47,989 nt of DNA from an uncultured Anaerobiospirillum sp. (GCA_944389785.1 CALXNP010000006.1:1-47989), one strand, 5' to 3'; counted from the stretch's first letter, positions 18,794-26,801 are shown. A program made the numbers and translations. The notes: generated by a model not told the origin, from the sequence alone.

Positions 18794-18807
18794 TGTAATC
18801 GCTTACA
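18794..18807. promoter_or_regulatory. LacI-family operator before galR
   Basis: TGTAATCGCTTACA fits the TGTAAnCGnTTACA pattern of GalR/LacI-family sites. It lies 15 bp upstream of the galR start, which suggests autoregulation. Confidence 0.7.
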
Positions 18808-18913
18808 TATGAATTTTATTATATGAGTAATTATCAATTAGATGAAATTTTTTTATAAATAATGCCAAAAAATGTGATGTATCACTGATTTTAAAATATA
18901 AAAAATTTTTATA

Positions 18914-18942
18914 TTGTCTATTATTAAAATGCTGTATATAAT
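18914..18942 (+). promoter_or_regulatory. Sigma70 promoter of galETK
   Basis: A -35 TTGTCT (18914-18919) and a -10 TATAAT (18937-18942) are separated by 17 bp, the ideal spacing. The predicted start at about 18949 falls inside the operator at 18944-18963, so repressor binding would block initiation. Confidence 0.75.
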
Positions 18943-18943
18943 A

Positions 18944-18963
18944 TGATGTAAACGTTTACATCA
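18944..18963. promoter_or_regulatory. GalR operator overlapping the galE start site
   Basis: TGATGTAAACGTTTACATCA is a perfect 20-bp palindrome containing the core GTAAACGTTTAC, the strongest known GalR/GalS-type half-site pairing. It covers the predicted +1 of the gal operon and is 20 bp before the galE start codon. Confidence 0.88.
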
Positions 18964-18983
18964 ATTCTTAAAGTGAGGTAATT

Positions 18984-20003
18984 ATGGGTAAAATTTTAGT
19001 TACAGGTGGTGCTGGTTTCATCGGAAGTCACACTGTAGTTGAATTAATAGAAGCAGGTTTTGAGCCTGTGATCTTTGATAATTTTTGTAATTCAAAACCT
19101 CTTGTTTTATCTCGTTTAAAGGAAATTACCAAAACAGATATACCTTGTGTTGAGGGTGATATTAGAAATTCAAAAGATTTAGATGCTGTATTTGAGAAAT
19201 ACCAAATAGATGGTGTTATTCATTTTGCAGGTCTTAAGGCTGTAGGCGAATCTGTTAAATTACCACTTGCTTATTATGATAATAATGTTAATGGCAGCCG
19301 TGTATTATTAGATTGCATGCAAAGACACAAGTGCTATAACTTTATTTTCTCTTCTTCAGCTACTGTATACGGTGAGCCTGATACTGTACCAATTACAGAA
19401 AGCTCAGCTATTAAGAGAGCTAATAGCCCATATGGTCAAACTAAGATTGATGTTGAATATATGGCTCAAGAGTTAAGCAACTCAGATCCTAACTTCTCTG
19501 TAACCTTATTGCGTTACTTCAATCCTGTAGGTGCTCATAAATCAGGTTTAATAGGTGAAGATCCAAAGGGTATTCCAAATAATTTAATGCCATATTTAAC
19601 CCAAGTAGCTGTAGGTAAGCTTAAGATTTTAAGCATTTTTGGTAACGATTACCCAACTAAGGATGGTACTTGTATCCGTGACTATATTCACGTTATTGAT
19701 TTAGCTAAAGGCCACGTTGCTGCTATTAAGCATTGCATGAACAAGTCAGGTGTACATATCTACAATTTAGGTACTGGTATTGGTTATAGTGTACTTGATA
19801 TGGTTAATGCCTTTTCAAAGACTATTGGTTATGAATTACCACATCAATTTGCTCCAAGACGTGCAGGTGATGTAGTTCAATGTTATGCAGATCCAAGCCT
19901 AGCTAAGAAAGAATTAGGTTGGGAAGCTAAACTTACTTTAGAAGATATGACCAATGATTCTTATAATTGGCAAAAGAATAATCCAAATGGTTATGAGGAG
20001 TAA
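18984..20003 (+). CDS. galE: UDP-glucose 4-epimerase GalE
   Basis: GalE interconverts UDP-galactose and UDP-glucose with bound NAD. The N-terminal GGAGFIGSHTVVELI is the Rossmann dinucleotide-binding loop. FSSSATVYG provides the catalytic Ser region, and SPYGQTK has the Tyr-x3-Lys pair. RDYIHVIDLAKGH is the family C-terminal block. The 339 residues are normal. It is the first gene of galETK, with galT 6 bp later, under the promoter and operator at 18914-18963. Confidence 0.97.
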   Translation: MGKILVTGGAGFIGSHTVVELIEAGFEPVIFDNFCNSKPLVLSRLKEITKTDIPCVEGDIRNSKDLDAVFEKYQIDGVIHFAGLKAVGESVKLPLAYYDNNVNGSRVLLDCMQRHKCYNFIFSSSATVYGEPDTVPITESSAIKRANSPYGQTKIDVEYMAQELSNSDPNFSVTLLRYFNPVGAHKSGLIGEDPKGIPNNLMPYLTQVAVGKLKILSIFGNDYPTKDGTCIRDYIHVIDLAKGHVAAIKHCMNKSGVHIYNLGTGIGYSVLDMVNAFSKTIGYELPHQFAPRRAGDVVQCYADPSLAKKELGWEAKLTLEDMTNDSYNWQKNNPNGYEE

Positions 20004-20009
20004 TAAAAA

Positions 20010-21047
20010 ATGGCTTTTGATAGTAAAGAACATCCACACAGAAGATTTAATGCTTTAACTAATGAATGGATTTTAGTTTCTCCTCATAGAGCTAAAAGAC
20101 CTTGGAATGGCCAAGTAGAGAAACAAGCTAGCGATGAAAAGCCAAGCTATGATCCAAATTGTTATCTATGTCCTGGTAATACACGTGTTAATGGCGATAA
20201 AAACCCAGACTATGAGCACAATTTTGTATTTACCAATGACTTTGCTGCTTTGATGGAAGATACCCCATTAGATGGCGGTTTAAATGATGATCTTTTTAAA
20301 GAGCAGCCAGCTCGTGGTACTGCTAAGGTTATTTGTTTCTCTAAAGATCACTCAAAGACCATTGCATTAATGGATGAAGCTGATATTAAAGGTGTAATTA
20401 ATCTTTGGGGTAGTGAGCTTACTGAGCTTTCAAAAAAATATGTATATACACAATTATTTGAAAACCGTGGTGCTATCATGGGTTGCTCAAATCCTCACCC
20501 ACATGGACAAATTTGGGCATGTAATTTTATTCCTGAAGAAATTAATAAAGAATTAAATGCTCAAAAAGCTTATTATGCTAAGCATCAAAGACCTCTTTTA
20601 CTTGATTATGTAGAAAAAGAGTTAGAAAAGAAAGAGCGTATTGTTTATGACTCAAAATACTTTGTAGCTTTAGTTCCTTTCTGGGCATTTTGGCCTTTTG
20701 AAACTATGATTTTACCTAAGTTTGCAGTTAGCGCCATTAATTGTCTAAATGAAGAGCAAAAAGACGATTTAGCTCATGTTATGAAGGTATTAACTACTAA
20801 GTATGACAATTTGTTTGAATGCTCATTCCCATATTCAATGGGTTGGCATAATGCTCCTGCTGATGGACAAGATCATGTAGAGTGGCAAATGCATGCTCAT
20901 TATTATCCACCTCTTTTAAGATCAGCTACTGTTAAGAAGTTTGTTGCAGGTTTTGAGCTTTTAGCTGAAAAGCAAAGAGATTTAACAGCAGAACAAGCAG
21001 CTGTTCGTTTACGTGAATTATCAAATACCCACTACTTACATAAATAA
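20010..21047 (+). CDS. galT: Galactose-1-phosphate uridylyltransferase GalT
   Basis: GalT exchanges UMP between UDP-glucose and galactose-1-phosphate. The HRRFNALTNEWILVSPHR start, the CYLCPGN zinc-site segment and NPHPHGQIW with the catalytic His-Pro-His are all present. HNAPADGQDHVEWQMHAHYYPPLLRSATVKKF (read as shorter blocks) forms the C-terminal signature with the iron/zinc ligands. The 345 residues match E. coli GalT. It lies between galE (6 bp) and galK (9 bp) and uses the RBS upstream of each coupled start. Confidence 0.97.
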   Translation: MAFDSKEHPHRRFNALTNEWILVSPHRAKRPWNGQVEKQASDEKPSYDPNCYLCPGNTRVNGDKNPDYEHNFVFTNDFAALMEDTPLDGGLNDDLFKEQPARGTAKVICFSKDHSKTIALMDEADIKGVINLWGSELTELSKKYVYTQLFENRGAIMGCSNPHPHGQIWACNFIPEEINKELNAQKAYYAKHQRPLLLDYVEKELEKKERIVYDSKYFVALVPFWAFWPFETMILPKFAVSAINCLNEEQKDDLAHVMKVLTTKYDNLFECSFPYSMGWHNAPADGQDHVEWQMHAHYYPPLLRSATVKKFVAGFELLAEKQRDLTAEQAAVRLRELSNTHYLHK

Positions 21048-21056
21048 AGGTGAATT

Positions 21057-22211
21057 ATGACAGATGTAAAGCAAAAGGCTTTAGAGGCATTTGAAACAAA
21101 ATTTGGTGGCAAGGCTGAAATGTGCTCATATGCACCAGGTCGTGTGAATATTATTGGTGAACACACAGATTATAATGATGGCTTTGTTTTACCATGTGCT
21201 ATTAAGTTTGGTACTGCTATTGTAGCTAGAAAGAATAATACCAATAAGATACGTGTTGTAGCTGTAGATATTGATAATGATTATGATGAATTTGAAATTA
21301 CTACAGATATGAGCAAGCATGAGAGCAAGACTTGGTCTAACTATTTACGTGGTGTAACCATGTTAATAGCTAAAAAAGGTCATAAGTTTGAGGGTCTAGA
21401 TCTTGCCATTTGTGGTGATGTACCATTAGGTGCAGGTTTATCTTCATCTGCTTCATTAGAAGTTTCTTTTGGTAATTTAATTAATCAAGCTTATAACCTT
21501 GGTATTAGCTTGCAAGATATTGCTTTAATTGGTCAAGCTGCTGAAGCCTTTATTGGTTGTAAGTGTGGTATTATGGATCAAACCATTTCTGCCTGTGGTC
21601 AAGCTGATCATGCTTTATGTATTGATTGCAGAAGTTTAGAGCTTAAGCAAGTAAAACTTCCTCAAGATTTAGTAATTATGATCATCAATTCTAATGTAAA
21701 GCATGCTTTAGTTGGTGGTGAGTATAATGAAAGACGTGAGCAATGTGAAAAGGCTGCTAAGGTTTTAGGTGTTAAGGCTTTACGCGATGCAACTTTAGAG
21801 ATGTTAATTGAGAACAAGTCAAAACTTGATGAGCTCTCATTTAAACGTGCTCGCCATGTTATTACAGAAGATGAAAGAGTATTACTTGCAATTTCAGCTT
21901 TTGAAAAAGGTGATTTAGCTACCTTAGCTCAACTTATGTATGCATCTCATGTATCAATGCGCGATGATTTTGAAATTACTATTAAGGAAATTGATGCTTT
22001 AGTTGAAATTGTAAGATCTGCAATTGGCAAAGATGCTGCTGTTCGTATGACAGGTGGTGGTTTTGGCGGTAGTATTGTTGCTGTAGTTGAACCAGATATG
22101 GTTGATAAAGTAATTGCTGCTGTTAATGCTGAGTATGAAAAGGTTTCAGGTAAAAAAGCAACTATCTTTACTACTCATGCTACAAATGGTGCACAATTTG
22201 CCTTGTTATAA
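21057..22211 (+). CDS. galK: Galactokinase GalK
   Basis: GalK phosphorylates galactose with ATP, the entry step of the Leloir pathway. The galactokinase signature GRVNIIGEHTDYNDGFVLP binds the sugar. PLGAGLSSSASLEV is the GHMP-kinase ATP loop, CGIMDQ includes the catalytic Asp, and MTGGGFGGSIVAVV is the C-terminal GHMP motif. Its 384 residues compare with 382 in E. coli. It is the last gene of galETK and is followed by a strong terminator. No galactose mutarotase or transporter gene is adjacent. Confidence 0.97.
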   Translation: MTDVKQKALEAFETKFGGKAEMCSYAPGRVNIIGEHTDYNDGFVLPCAIKFGTAIVARKNNTNKIRVVAVDIDNDYDEFEITTDMSKHESKTWSNYLRGVTMLIAKKGHKFEGLDLAICGDVPLGAGLSSSASLEVSFGNLINQAYNLGISLQDIALIGQAAEAFIGCKCGIMDQTISACGQADHALCIDCRSLELKQVKLPQDLVIMIINSNVKHALVGGEYNERREQCEKAAKVLGVKALRDATLEMLIENKSKLDELSFKRARHVITEDERVLLAISAFEKGDLATLAQLMYASHVSMRDDFEITIKEIDALVEIVRSAIGKDAAVRMTGGGFGGSIVAVVEPDMVDKVIAAVNAEYEKVSGKKATIFTTHATNGAQFALL

Positions 22212-22233
22212 AATATAAATTTAAAGTTTTTTT

Positions 22234-22270
22234 AAAAAGTCTAACTTAAAATTAAGTTAGACTTTTTTTT
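22234..22270 (+). terminator. Rho-independent terminator of galETK
   Basis: A perfect 16-bp stem (22234-22249 with 22252-22267; core AGTCTAACTTAA) with a 2-nt loop runs into a T8 tract. It separates the gal operon from the flagellin array. Confidence 0.88.
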
Positions 22271-22351
22271 GGCATAAAATTTTCATATGAATTTGTACTT
22301 TTTAATCTTTAAGTATAAAAATAACTAAAGACTAATAAGAGAGAAAATATT

Positions 22352-23668
22352 ATGGCAATATATGTAAATACTAATGTTAGTAGTTTAAATGGTCAGCGTC
22401 GGCTTGCTAATGCTACTAACTCATTAAATACTACATATCAAAGGCTATCTTCAGGTTTACGCATTAATAGCGCAAAAGATGATGCGGCGGGTTTACAGAT
22501 TTCAAATCGCTTAACCTCACAAATTAATGGTCTAAACCAAGGCAATAGAAATGCTAATGATGGTATTGCTTTAGCCCAAACGGCAGAAGGTGCCATGGAA
22601 GAAATGACCTCTATGATTCAGCGTATACGTACATTAGCAATACAATCAGCTAATGGTACAAATACCCAAGCAGATAGAGACTCTTTGCAAAAAGAGGTAT
22701 TAGCATTAAATGATGAGCTTACTCGTATATCAGTAAAAACTACTTTTAATGGTGAGCAAATTTTAGCAGGTAAGGATTCTGGCTCAAGTTTACTTGATTC
22801 TAGAGGTCGTATAAATTTCCAAGTAGGTGCATACGCTTATGATACCTTATCTGTAGATTTATCAGATGGTTTTAGTGTTACTCAAATGAGTAAAACAGTT
22901 TTTAGTGATTGGAGTGAACCTATAGGTCTTGAGATTGTTGATAAAGCAAATGATCCTGAGTATCAGGGTATGAGTGATGATGAGATCATAGCTTTAGGTA
23001 AAATTGATATTACTTTTGCTCAAAGCATTGTAAAAGGTACTGTTGATGGTACTAATCCTGTAGGTTCTACAGGTGCCGATACAAATTCAGCTTTTGTTGA
23101 TAGTACAGGTGCAGCTTTGGCAGGAAATTTCTTTGATGCTCAACAAAATCCTGTAGGTAAAAGTGTCTATCTTGATAAGGCAGCTATTGATGAAGTATTG
23201 CTTTCTGCAAGTAAAGAAGGTGATGGTACACAAACTTCTGATAGTGCCCGTGTTTTGGTAAAAGCTTTATTTGGTTTAGAGGTTGAAGAGCAAGCTGGAG
23301 TTGATATCACTGAAACTGATGCTGCTGCTCTTACTACGGCTAAAGATAATCAAAAGTTTACTATAAGTGTAGATTCTTATGCTTCATCTCAAGCATCTAT
23401 TAGCTTTATGGATAAATTATTGATGGTAATTGATTCAAAGCGTGCAGATTTAGGTGCTGTTCAAAACAGAATGGAGTCTACTATACGTAATCAAGCAAGT
23501 ATTGCTGAAAATACAACAGATGCAAGATCACGTATTAGAGATACAGATTTTGCTGCAGAAACAGCAAATCTAAGTGCACAGACAATCTTACAACAATCAT
23601 CGCAGACTGTTCTGTCACAAGCAAATCAGAGACCACAGATTGCTTTATCTTTATTGAATGCAATGTAA
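22352..23668 (+). CDS. Flagellin 1 of a four-gene tandem array
   Basis: Flagellin polymerises into the helical filament after export by the flagellar type III system. The N-terminal D0/D1 region (about residues 1-175, with TYQRLSSGLRINSAKDDAAGLQIS) and the C-terminal D1/D0 region (about 345-438, ending QANQRPQIALSLLNAM) are classic; the middle (about 180-340) is variable. This copy is the most divergent: it starts MAIYVNTNVSSLNGQRRLANA and ends LLNAM, where the others end in LLGG. TAAGAGAGAAAA lies 5-16 bp before the start. A candidate sigma54 box at 22270-22285 (TGGCATAAAATTTTCA) has TC in place of the -12 GC, so its promoter is uncertain. The rest of the 22271-22351 spacer is AT-rich. Confidence 0.96.
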   Translation: MAIYVNTNVSSLNGQRRLANATNSLNTTYQRLSSGLRINSAKDDAAGLQISNRLTSQINGLNQGNRNANDGIALAQTAEGAMEEMTSMIQRIRTLAIQSANGTNTQADRDSLQKEVLALNDELTRISVKTTFNGEQILAGKDSGSSLLDSRGRINFQVGAYAYDTLSVDLSDGFSVTQMSKTVFSDWSEPIGLEIVDKANDPEYQGMSDDEIIALGKIDITFAQSIVKGTVDGTNPVGSTGADTNSAFVDSTGAALAGNFFDAQQNPVGKSVYLDKAAIDEVLLSASKEGDGTQTSDSARVLVKALFGLEVEEQAGVDITETDAAALTTAKDNQKFTISVDSYASSQASISFMDKLLMVIDSKRADLGAVQNRMESTIRNQASIAENTTDARSRIRDTDFAAETANLSAQTILQQSSQTVLSQANQRPQIALSLLNAM

Positions 23669-23676
23669 TGAGTTTT

Positions 23677-23696
23677 AAAACTAGGTATCTAGTTTT
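23677..23696 (+). terminator. Hairpin after flagellin 1, possible weak terminator
   Basis: AAAACTAG-GTAT-CTAGTTTT is a perfect 8-bp stem with a 4-nt loop, 9 bp after the stop codon, followed by a short T-rich stretch rather than a long T run. Termination may be partial, leaving read-through into flagellin 2, for which I see no convincing promoter of its own. Confidence 0.5.
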
Positions 23697-23776
23697 AATG
23701 TGTTTAACTTTAATTTGTTTTATCTATAGAAACTGTATGTAAACAGTAATATCTAGATAAATAAGAGAGAAATATT

Positions 23777-25120
23777 ATGGCACTATATGTAAATACTAAC
23801 GTTAGCAGCTTAAATGGTCAGCGCATGCTTACAAATGCTACTAACTCATTAAATACAACCTATCAAAGATTATCATCTGGCTTGCGTATTAACAGCGCAA
23901 AAGATGATGCTGCAGGACTTCAGATCTCTGATAGATTAACTTCTCAAATCAATGGTTTAAATCAAGGTAATAGAAATGCTAATGATGGTATTGCACTTGC
24001 TCAAACAGCAGAAGGTGCCATGGAAGAAATGACTAATATGTTACAGCGTATTAGAACATTGTCATTACAATCAGCTAATGGTACAAACACCCAAGCAGAT
24101 AGAGACTCATTACAAAAAGAAATTTTATCTTTATCTCAAGAACTTACTCGTGTATCAGTAAAAACTACTTTTAACGGTGAGCAAATTTTAGCAGGTAAAG
24201 ATTCAGGTTCTACCTTACTTGATTCAAAAGGCAATATGAACTTCCAAGTAGGTGCATATGCCTATGATACTTTAGCAGTTGATCTATCAGATGGCTTTAG
24301 CGTATCACAAATGACAAAAACTGCCCTTATGGACAATTGGGATGGAAATATAGAACTAGAAGTTGTAGATCCTGCAACTCAACCTGAATATGCTGACATG
24401 TCTATTGATGATCTTTTAGCAGAAGGTAAAATTACTCAAGAGTTTGCAGGAAAACTTGTTGCAGGTGGCAGTGATGCAAAATCTAGTACAGATGTTACTG
24501 CTAATGCTATAGATGCAACTTCGGCAGTGTTTCTTAAGACAGCTACAGGTAGTTATACAACTTCCACAGATCTTGCTACAGCTACAACAGATTTTCAGGT
24601 TAATGACAAACTTTATATAAACAAAACAAATGTTGGACAAATTTTACTAAGTGCTTCTGAAACTGATGATGGTGGTGATGTAGCTGCTTCAGCTCGTACA
24701 TTAGTAAAATCACTCTTTGGTCTTGAAGTTCATGCAGATCCAGCTAGATTATCTTCTGGTACAACTGCAGATACAACAGCAGAAGGACTCTTTAAAGATA
24801 TAGATAAGAACATTACCTTTATAGCAGATACCTATGCATCTTCACAAGGTTGCTTGAAGTTTGTTGATGAATACTTAATGGTAATTGATGCAAAGCGTGC
24901 AGATTTAGGTGCTATTCAAAACAGAATGGAGTCTACCATACGTAATCAATCAAGTATTGCTGAAAATACAACAGATGCAAGATCACGTATTAGAGATACA
25001 GACTTTGCTCAAGAAACAGCAAACTTAAGTGCACAGACAATCTTACAGCAATCATCACAAACTGTATTGTCACAAGCAAATCAAAGACCACAAATAGCTT
25101 TAGCTTTACTAGGTGGTTAA
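23777..25120 (+). CDS. Flagellin 2
   Basis: A filament subunit of 447 residues. The conserved ends match the neighbouring copies almost exactly (MALYVNTNVSSLNGQRMLTN at the start; TILQQSSQTVLSQANQRPQI before LALLGG at the end). The variable centre begins with a TALMDNWDGNIELEVVDP block shared with flagellin 4, then differs (serine/threonine- and alanine-rich, about 220-340). TAAGAGAGAAA precedes the start. The gap to flagellin 1 (23669-23776) contains a hairpin at 23677-23696 and an ACTGT/ACAGT inverted repeat but no good sigma54 or sigma28 box, so the gene may depend on read-through. Its 3' UTR carries the anti-leader element at 25133-25144. Confidence 0.96.
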   Translation: MALYVNTNVSSLNGQRMLTNATNSLNTTYQRLSSGLRINSAKDDAAGLQISDRLTSQINGLNQGNRNANDGIALAQTAEGAMEEMTNMLQRIRTLSLQSANGTNTQADRDSLQKEILSLSQELTRVSVKTTFNGEQILAGKDSGSTLLDSKGNMNFQVGAYAYDTLAVDLSDGFSVSQMTKTALMDNWDGNIELEVVDPATQPEYADMSIDDLLAEGKITQEFAGKLVAGGSDAKSSTDVTANAIDATSAVFLKTATGSYTTSTDLATATTDFQVNDKLYINKTNVGQILLSASETDDGGDVAASARTLVKSLFGLEVHADPARLSSGTTADTTAEGLFKDIDKNITFIADTYASSQGCLKFVDEYLMVIDAKRADLGAIQNRMESTIRNQSSIAENTTDARSRIRDTDFAQETANLSAQTILQQSSQTVLSQANQRPQIALALLGG

Positions 25121-25132
25121 TAAAATTTTAAG

Positions 25133-25144
25133 TTTTCTCTCTTA
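25133..25144 (+). promoter_or_regulatory. Anti-Shine-Dalgarno-like element in the flagellin 2 3' UTR
   Basis: TTTTCTCTCTTA is the exact reverse complement of TAAGAGAGAAAA, the ribosome-binding region of flagellin 1 (22336-22347). Eleven of its bases (TTTCTCTCTTA) are complementary to the leaders of flagellins 2, 3 and 4. It lies between the stop codon and the terminator at 25153-25182, the layout of a seed in a 3'-UTR-derived small RNA. The function is inferred. Confidence 0.5.
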
Positions 25145-25152
25145 AAATGCTT

Positions 25153-25182
25153 GGCCTAAGCTTTATGCTTAGGTCTTTTTTA
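25153..25182 (+). terminator. Terminator of flagellin 2
   Basis: GGCCTAAGC (25153-25161), loop TTTAT, GCTTAGGTC (25167-25175) and then a T run. The same hairpin is repeated after flagellin 3. It lies within a 48-bp block (25133-25180) that is identical to 26614-26661. Confidence 0.88.
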
Positions 25183-25197
25183 TTTTTATAATAAAAA

Positions 25198-25213
25198 AGG
25201 TATAGATTTTGCA
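25198..25213 (+). promoter_or_regulatory. Sigma54 promoter of flagellin 3
   Basis: AGGTATAGATTTTGCA fits the RpoN -24/-12 pattern (GG-N10-GC with TTGCA at -12). The GG is at 25199-25200 and the GC at 25211-25212, giving a 5' UTR of about 75 nt. The identical 16-mer precedes flagellin 4. Confidence 0.78.
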
Positions 25214-25299
25214 GTCATTAGTATGTAGAGTTTTAAGCTTGTGTATAAGGTAAAAATCTACTAAAACAATTATTTATTGATAAATAAGAGAGAAATATT

Positions 25300-26607
25300 A
25301 TGGCACTATATGTAAATACTAATGTTAGCAGCTTAAATGGCCAGCGTATGCTTACTAATGCTACTAACTCATTAAATACTACATATCAAAGATTATCATC
25401 TGGCTTGCGTATTAATAGCGCAAAAGATGATGCTGCAGGCTTGCAGATTTCAGATCGTTTAACCTCACAAATCAATGGTCTAAATCAAGGCAATAGAAAC
25501 GCAAATGATGGTATTGCCTTAGCCCAAACGGCAGAAGGTGCCATGGAAGAAATGACTAATATGCTACAACGTATTAGAACATTAGCTTTGCAGGCTACTA
25601 ATGGTACAAATACACAAGCTGATAGAGATTCTTTACAAAAAGAAGTTCAAGCTTTATCAGAAGAGCTTACTCGTATTTCTGTAAAGACTACATTTAATGG
25701 TGAGCAGATTTTAGCAGGTAAAAATTCAGGTTCTACCTTACTTGATTCAAAAGGCAATATGAACTTCCAAGTAGGTGCATATGCCTATGATACTTTAGCT
25801 GTAGATTTATCAGATGGCTTTAGTGTTACTCAAATGTCTGTATCTGTATATGATGATTGGTCAGAAAGAAGACAATTTGCTGTTGTTGCTGATGATGATC
25901 CAAGAATTGAAGGTATGACAGATGGTGATATTTTAACAGCAGGTTTTATTACAGAAACTATGGCTCAAAATTTAGTCAAGGGTAGTAGTGATCAAGAGGA
26001 TACTCTCACTAATCCTCCAGATAACTCTGTTTTTGAAAAAGAAAATGGAGACCCTGTAGTAATGGCTGATTTAACTGCTGCAACTACAGGAAATCCTGAT
26101 CCTGTAGTTTATATAAGTGGTGCAGGTGTACAAGAGCTTATGATTTCTGCTTCAGAGACTGATACAGATCCTGCTAATTCTGTTTGTAGTACAGCAAGAA
26201 CTTTCTTAAAAGAAATGTTTGGTATGCAAATTAAGCCTTTAGATCCTGCTGTAGGATCAGATCAAACTACTTCTATAGATCAAGTACAACCAGACATTAT
26301 TTTTGATGTTACAAGTTTCTCATCAGCTCAATCTACTTTAAAATTTGTTGATGAATACTTAATGGTAATTGATTCAAAGCGTGCAGATTTAGGTGCTATT
26401 CAAAACAGAATGGAGTCTACTATACGTAATCAATCAAGTATCGCCGAAAATACAACAGATGCAAGATCACGTATACGTGATACAGACTTTGCTTTAGAAA
26501 CAGCAAATTTAAGTGCCCAGACAATTTTGCAGCAATCATCACAAACTGTATTGTCTCAAGCAAATCAAAGACCACAAATAGCTTTGGCTTTATTAGGTGG
26601 TCAATAA
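25300..26607 (+). CDS. Flagellin 3
   Basis: A filament subunit of 435 residues with the conserved D0/D1 ends; it ends LALLGGQ. The variable centre is related to flagellin 1 at its start (VYDDWSERRQFAVV here, VFSDWSEPIGLEIV in flagellin 1) and then becomes acidic and proline-containing. One unusual feature is a cysteine in the centre (NSVCSTARTFL), while flagellins 2 and 4 have their cysteine in SSQGCLKFVDEYL. It has its own sigma54 box (25198-25213), the TAAGAGAGAAA leader (25285-25295) and a terminator at 26634-26662, so it can be an independent unit. Confidence 0.96.
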   Translation: MALYVNTNVSSLNGQRMLTNATNSLNTTYQRLSSGLRINSAKDDAAGLQISDRLTSQINGLNQGNRNANDGIALAQTAEGAMEEMTNMLQRIRTLALQATNGTNTQADRDSLQKEVQALSEELTRISVKTTFNGEQILAGKNSGSTLLDSKGNMNFQVGAYAYDTLAVDLSDGFSVTQMSVSVYDDWSERRQFAVVADDDPRIEGMTDGDILTAGFITETMAQNLVKGSSDQEDTLTNPPDNSVFEKENGDPVVMADLTAATTGNPDPVVYISGAGVQELMISASETDTDPANSVCSTARTFLKEMFGMQIKPLDPAVGSDQTTSIDQVQPDIIFDVTSFSSAQSTLKFVDEYLMVIDSKRADLGAIQNRMESTIRNQSSIAENTTDARSRIRDTDFALETANLSAQTILQQSSQTVLSQANQRPQIALALLGGQ

Positions 26608-26613
26608 TTTTAA

Positions 26614-26625
26614 TTTTCTCTCTTA
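26614..26625 (+). promoter_or_regulatory. Anti-Shine-Dalgarno-like element in the flagellin 3 3' UTR
   Basis: This is the second copy of TTTTCTCTCTTA, complementary to the flagellin ribosome-binding regions, placed 6 bp after the flagellin 3 stop codon and 8 bp before the terminator stem. It belongs to the 48-bp block (26614-26661) that is identical to the one after flagellin 2. Confidence 0.5.
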
Positions 26626-26633
26626 AAATGCTT

Positions 26634-26662
26634 GGCCTAAGCTTTATGCTTAGGTCTTTTTT
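26634..26662 (+). terminator. Terminator of flagellin 3
   Basis: GGCCTAAGC (26634-26642), loop TTTAT, GCTTAGGTC (26648-26656) and then T7. It is the same hairpin as at 25153-25182. Confidence 0.88.
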
Positions 26663-26730
26663 TGCTTAATATTTTATAGCTTATATCTGTTTTATCTAAA
26701 ATTTAGTCAAATTTTTTATACATAATAATT

Positions 26731-26746
26731 AGGTATAGATTTTGCA
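26731..26746 (+). promoter_or_regulatory. Sigma54 promoter of flagellin 4
   Basis: AGGTATAGATTTTGCA, identical to the box before flagellin 3, with GG-N10-GC spacing. It predicts a 5' UTR of about 145 nt, twice that of flagellin 3, and this UTR contains a 10-bp hairpin. Confidence 0.78.
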
Positions 26747-26769
26747 TTATTAATTAGCAGATATTTAGC

Positions 26770-26801
26770 ACTAAAGTTAAGATGTTTATTATAACTTTAG
26801 T
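26770..26801 (+). promoter_or_regulatory. Hairpin in the flagellin 4 leader
   Basis: ACTAAAGTTA (26770-26779) pairs perfectly with TAACTTTAGT (26792-26801) around a 12-nt loop. It lies near the predicted 5' end of the flagellin 4 mRNA and has no T run, so it is more likely a leader structure or operator than a terminator. The rest of the 296-bp gap is AT-rich spacer apart from the terminator and sigma54 box listed separately. Confidence 0.4.

Noticed and set aside
23683-23698. Sigma54-like AGGTATCTAGTTTTAA before flagellin 2
   Set aside because: It resembles the real boxes only in its first half; the -12 GC is absent and the bases belong to the hairpin at 23677-23696.
24416-24640. A cysteine-rich minus-strand frame inside flagellin 2
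   Set aside because: It is an antisense shadow of the threonine/alanine-rich variable domain, with no RBS or family resemblance.
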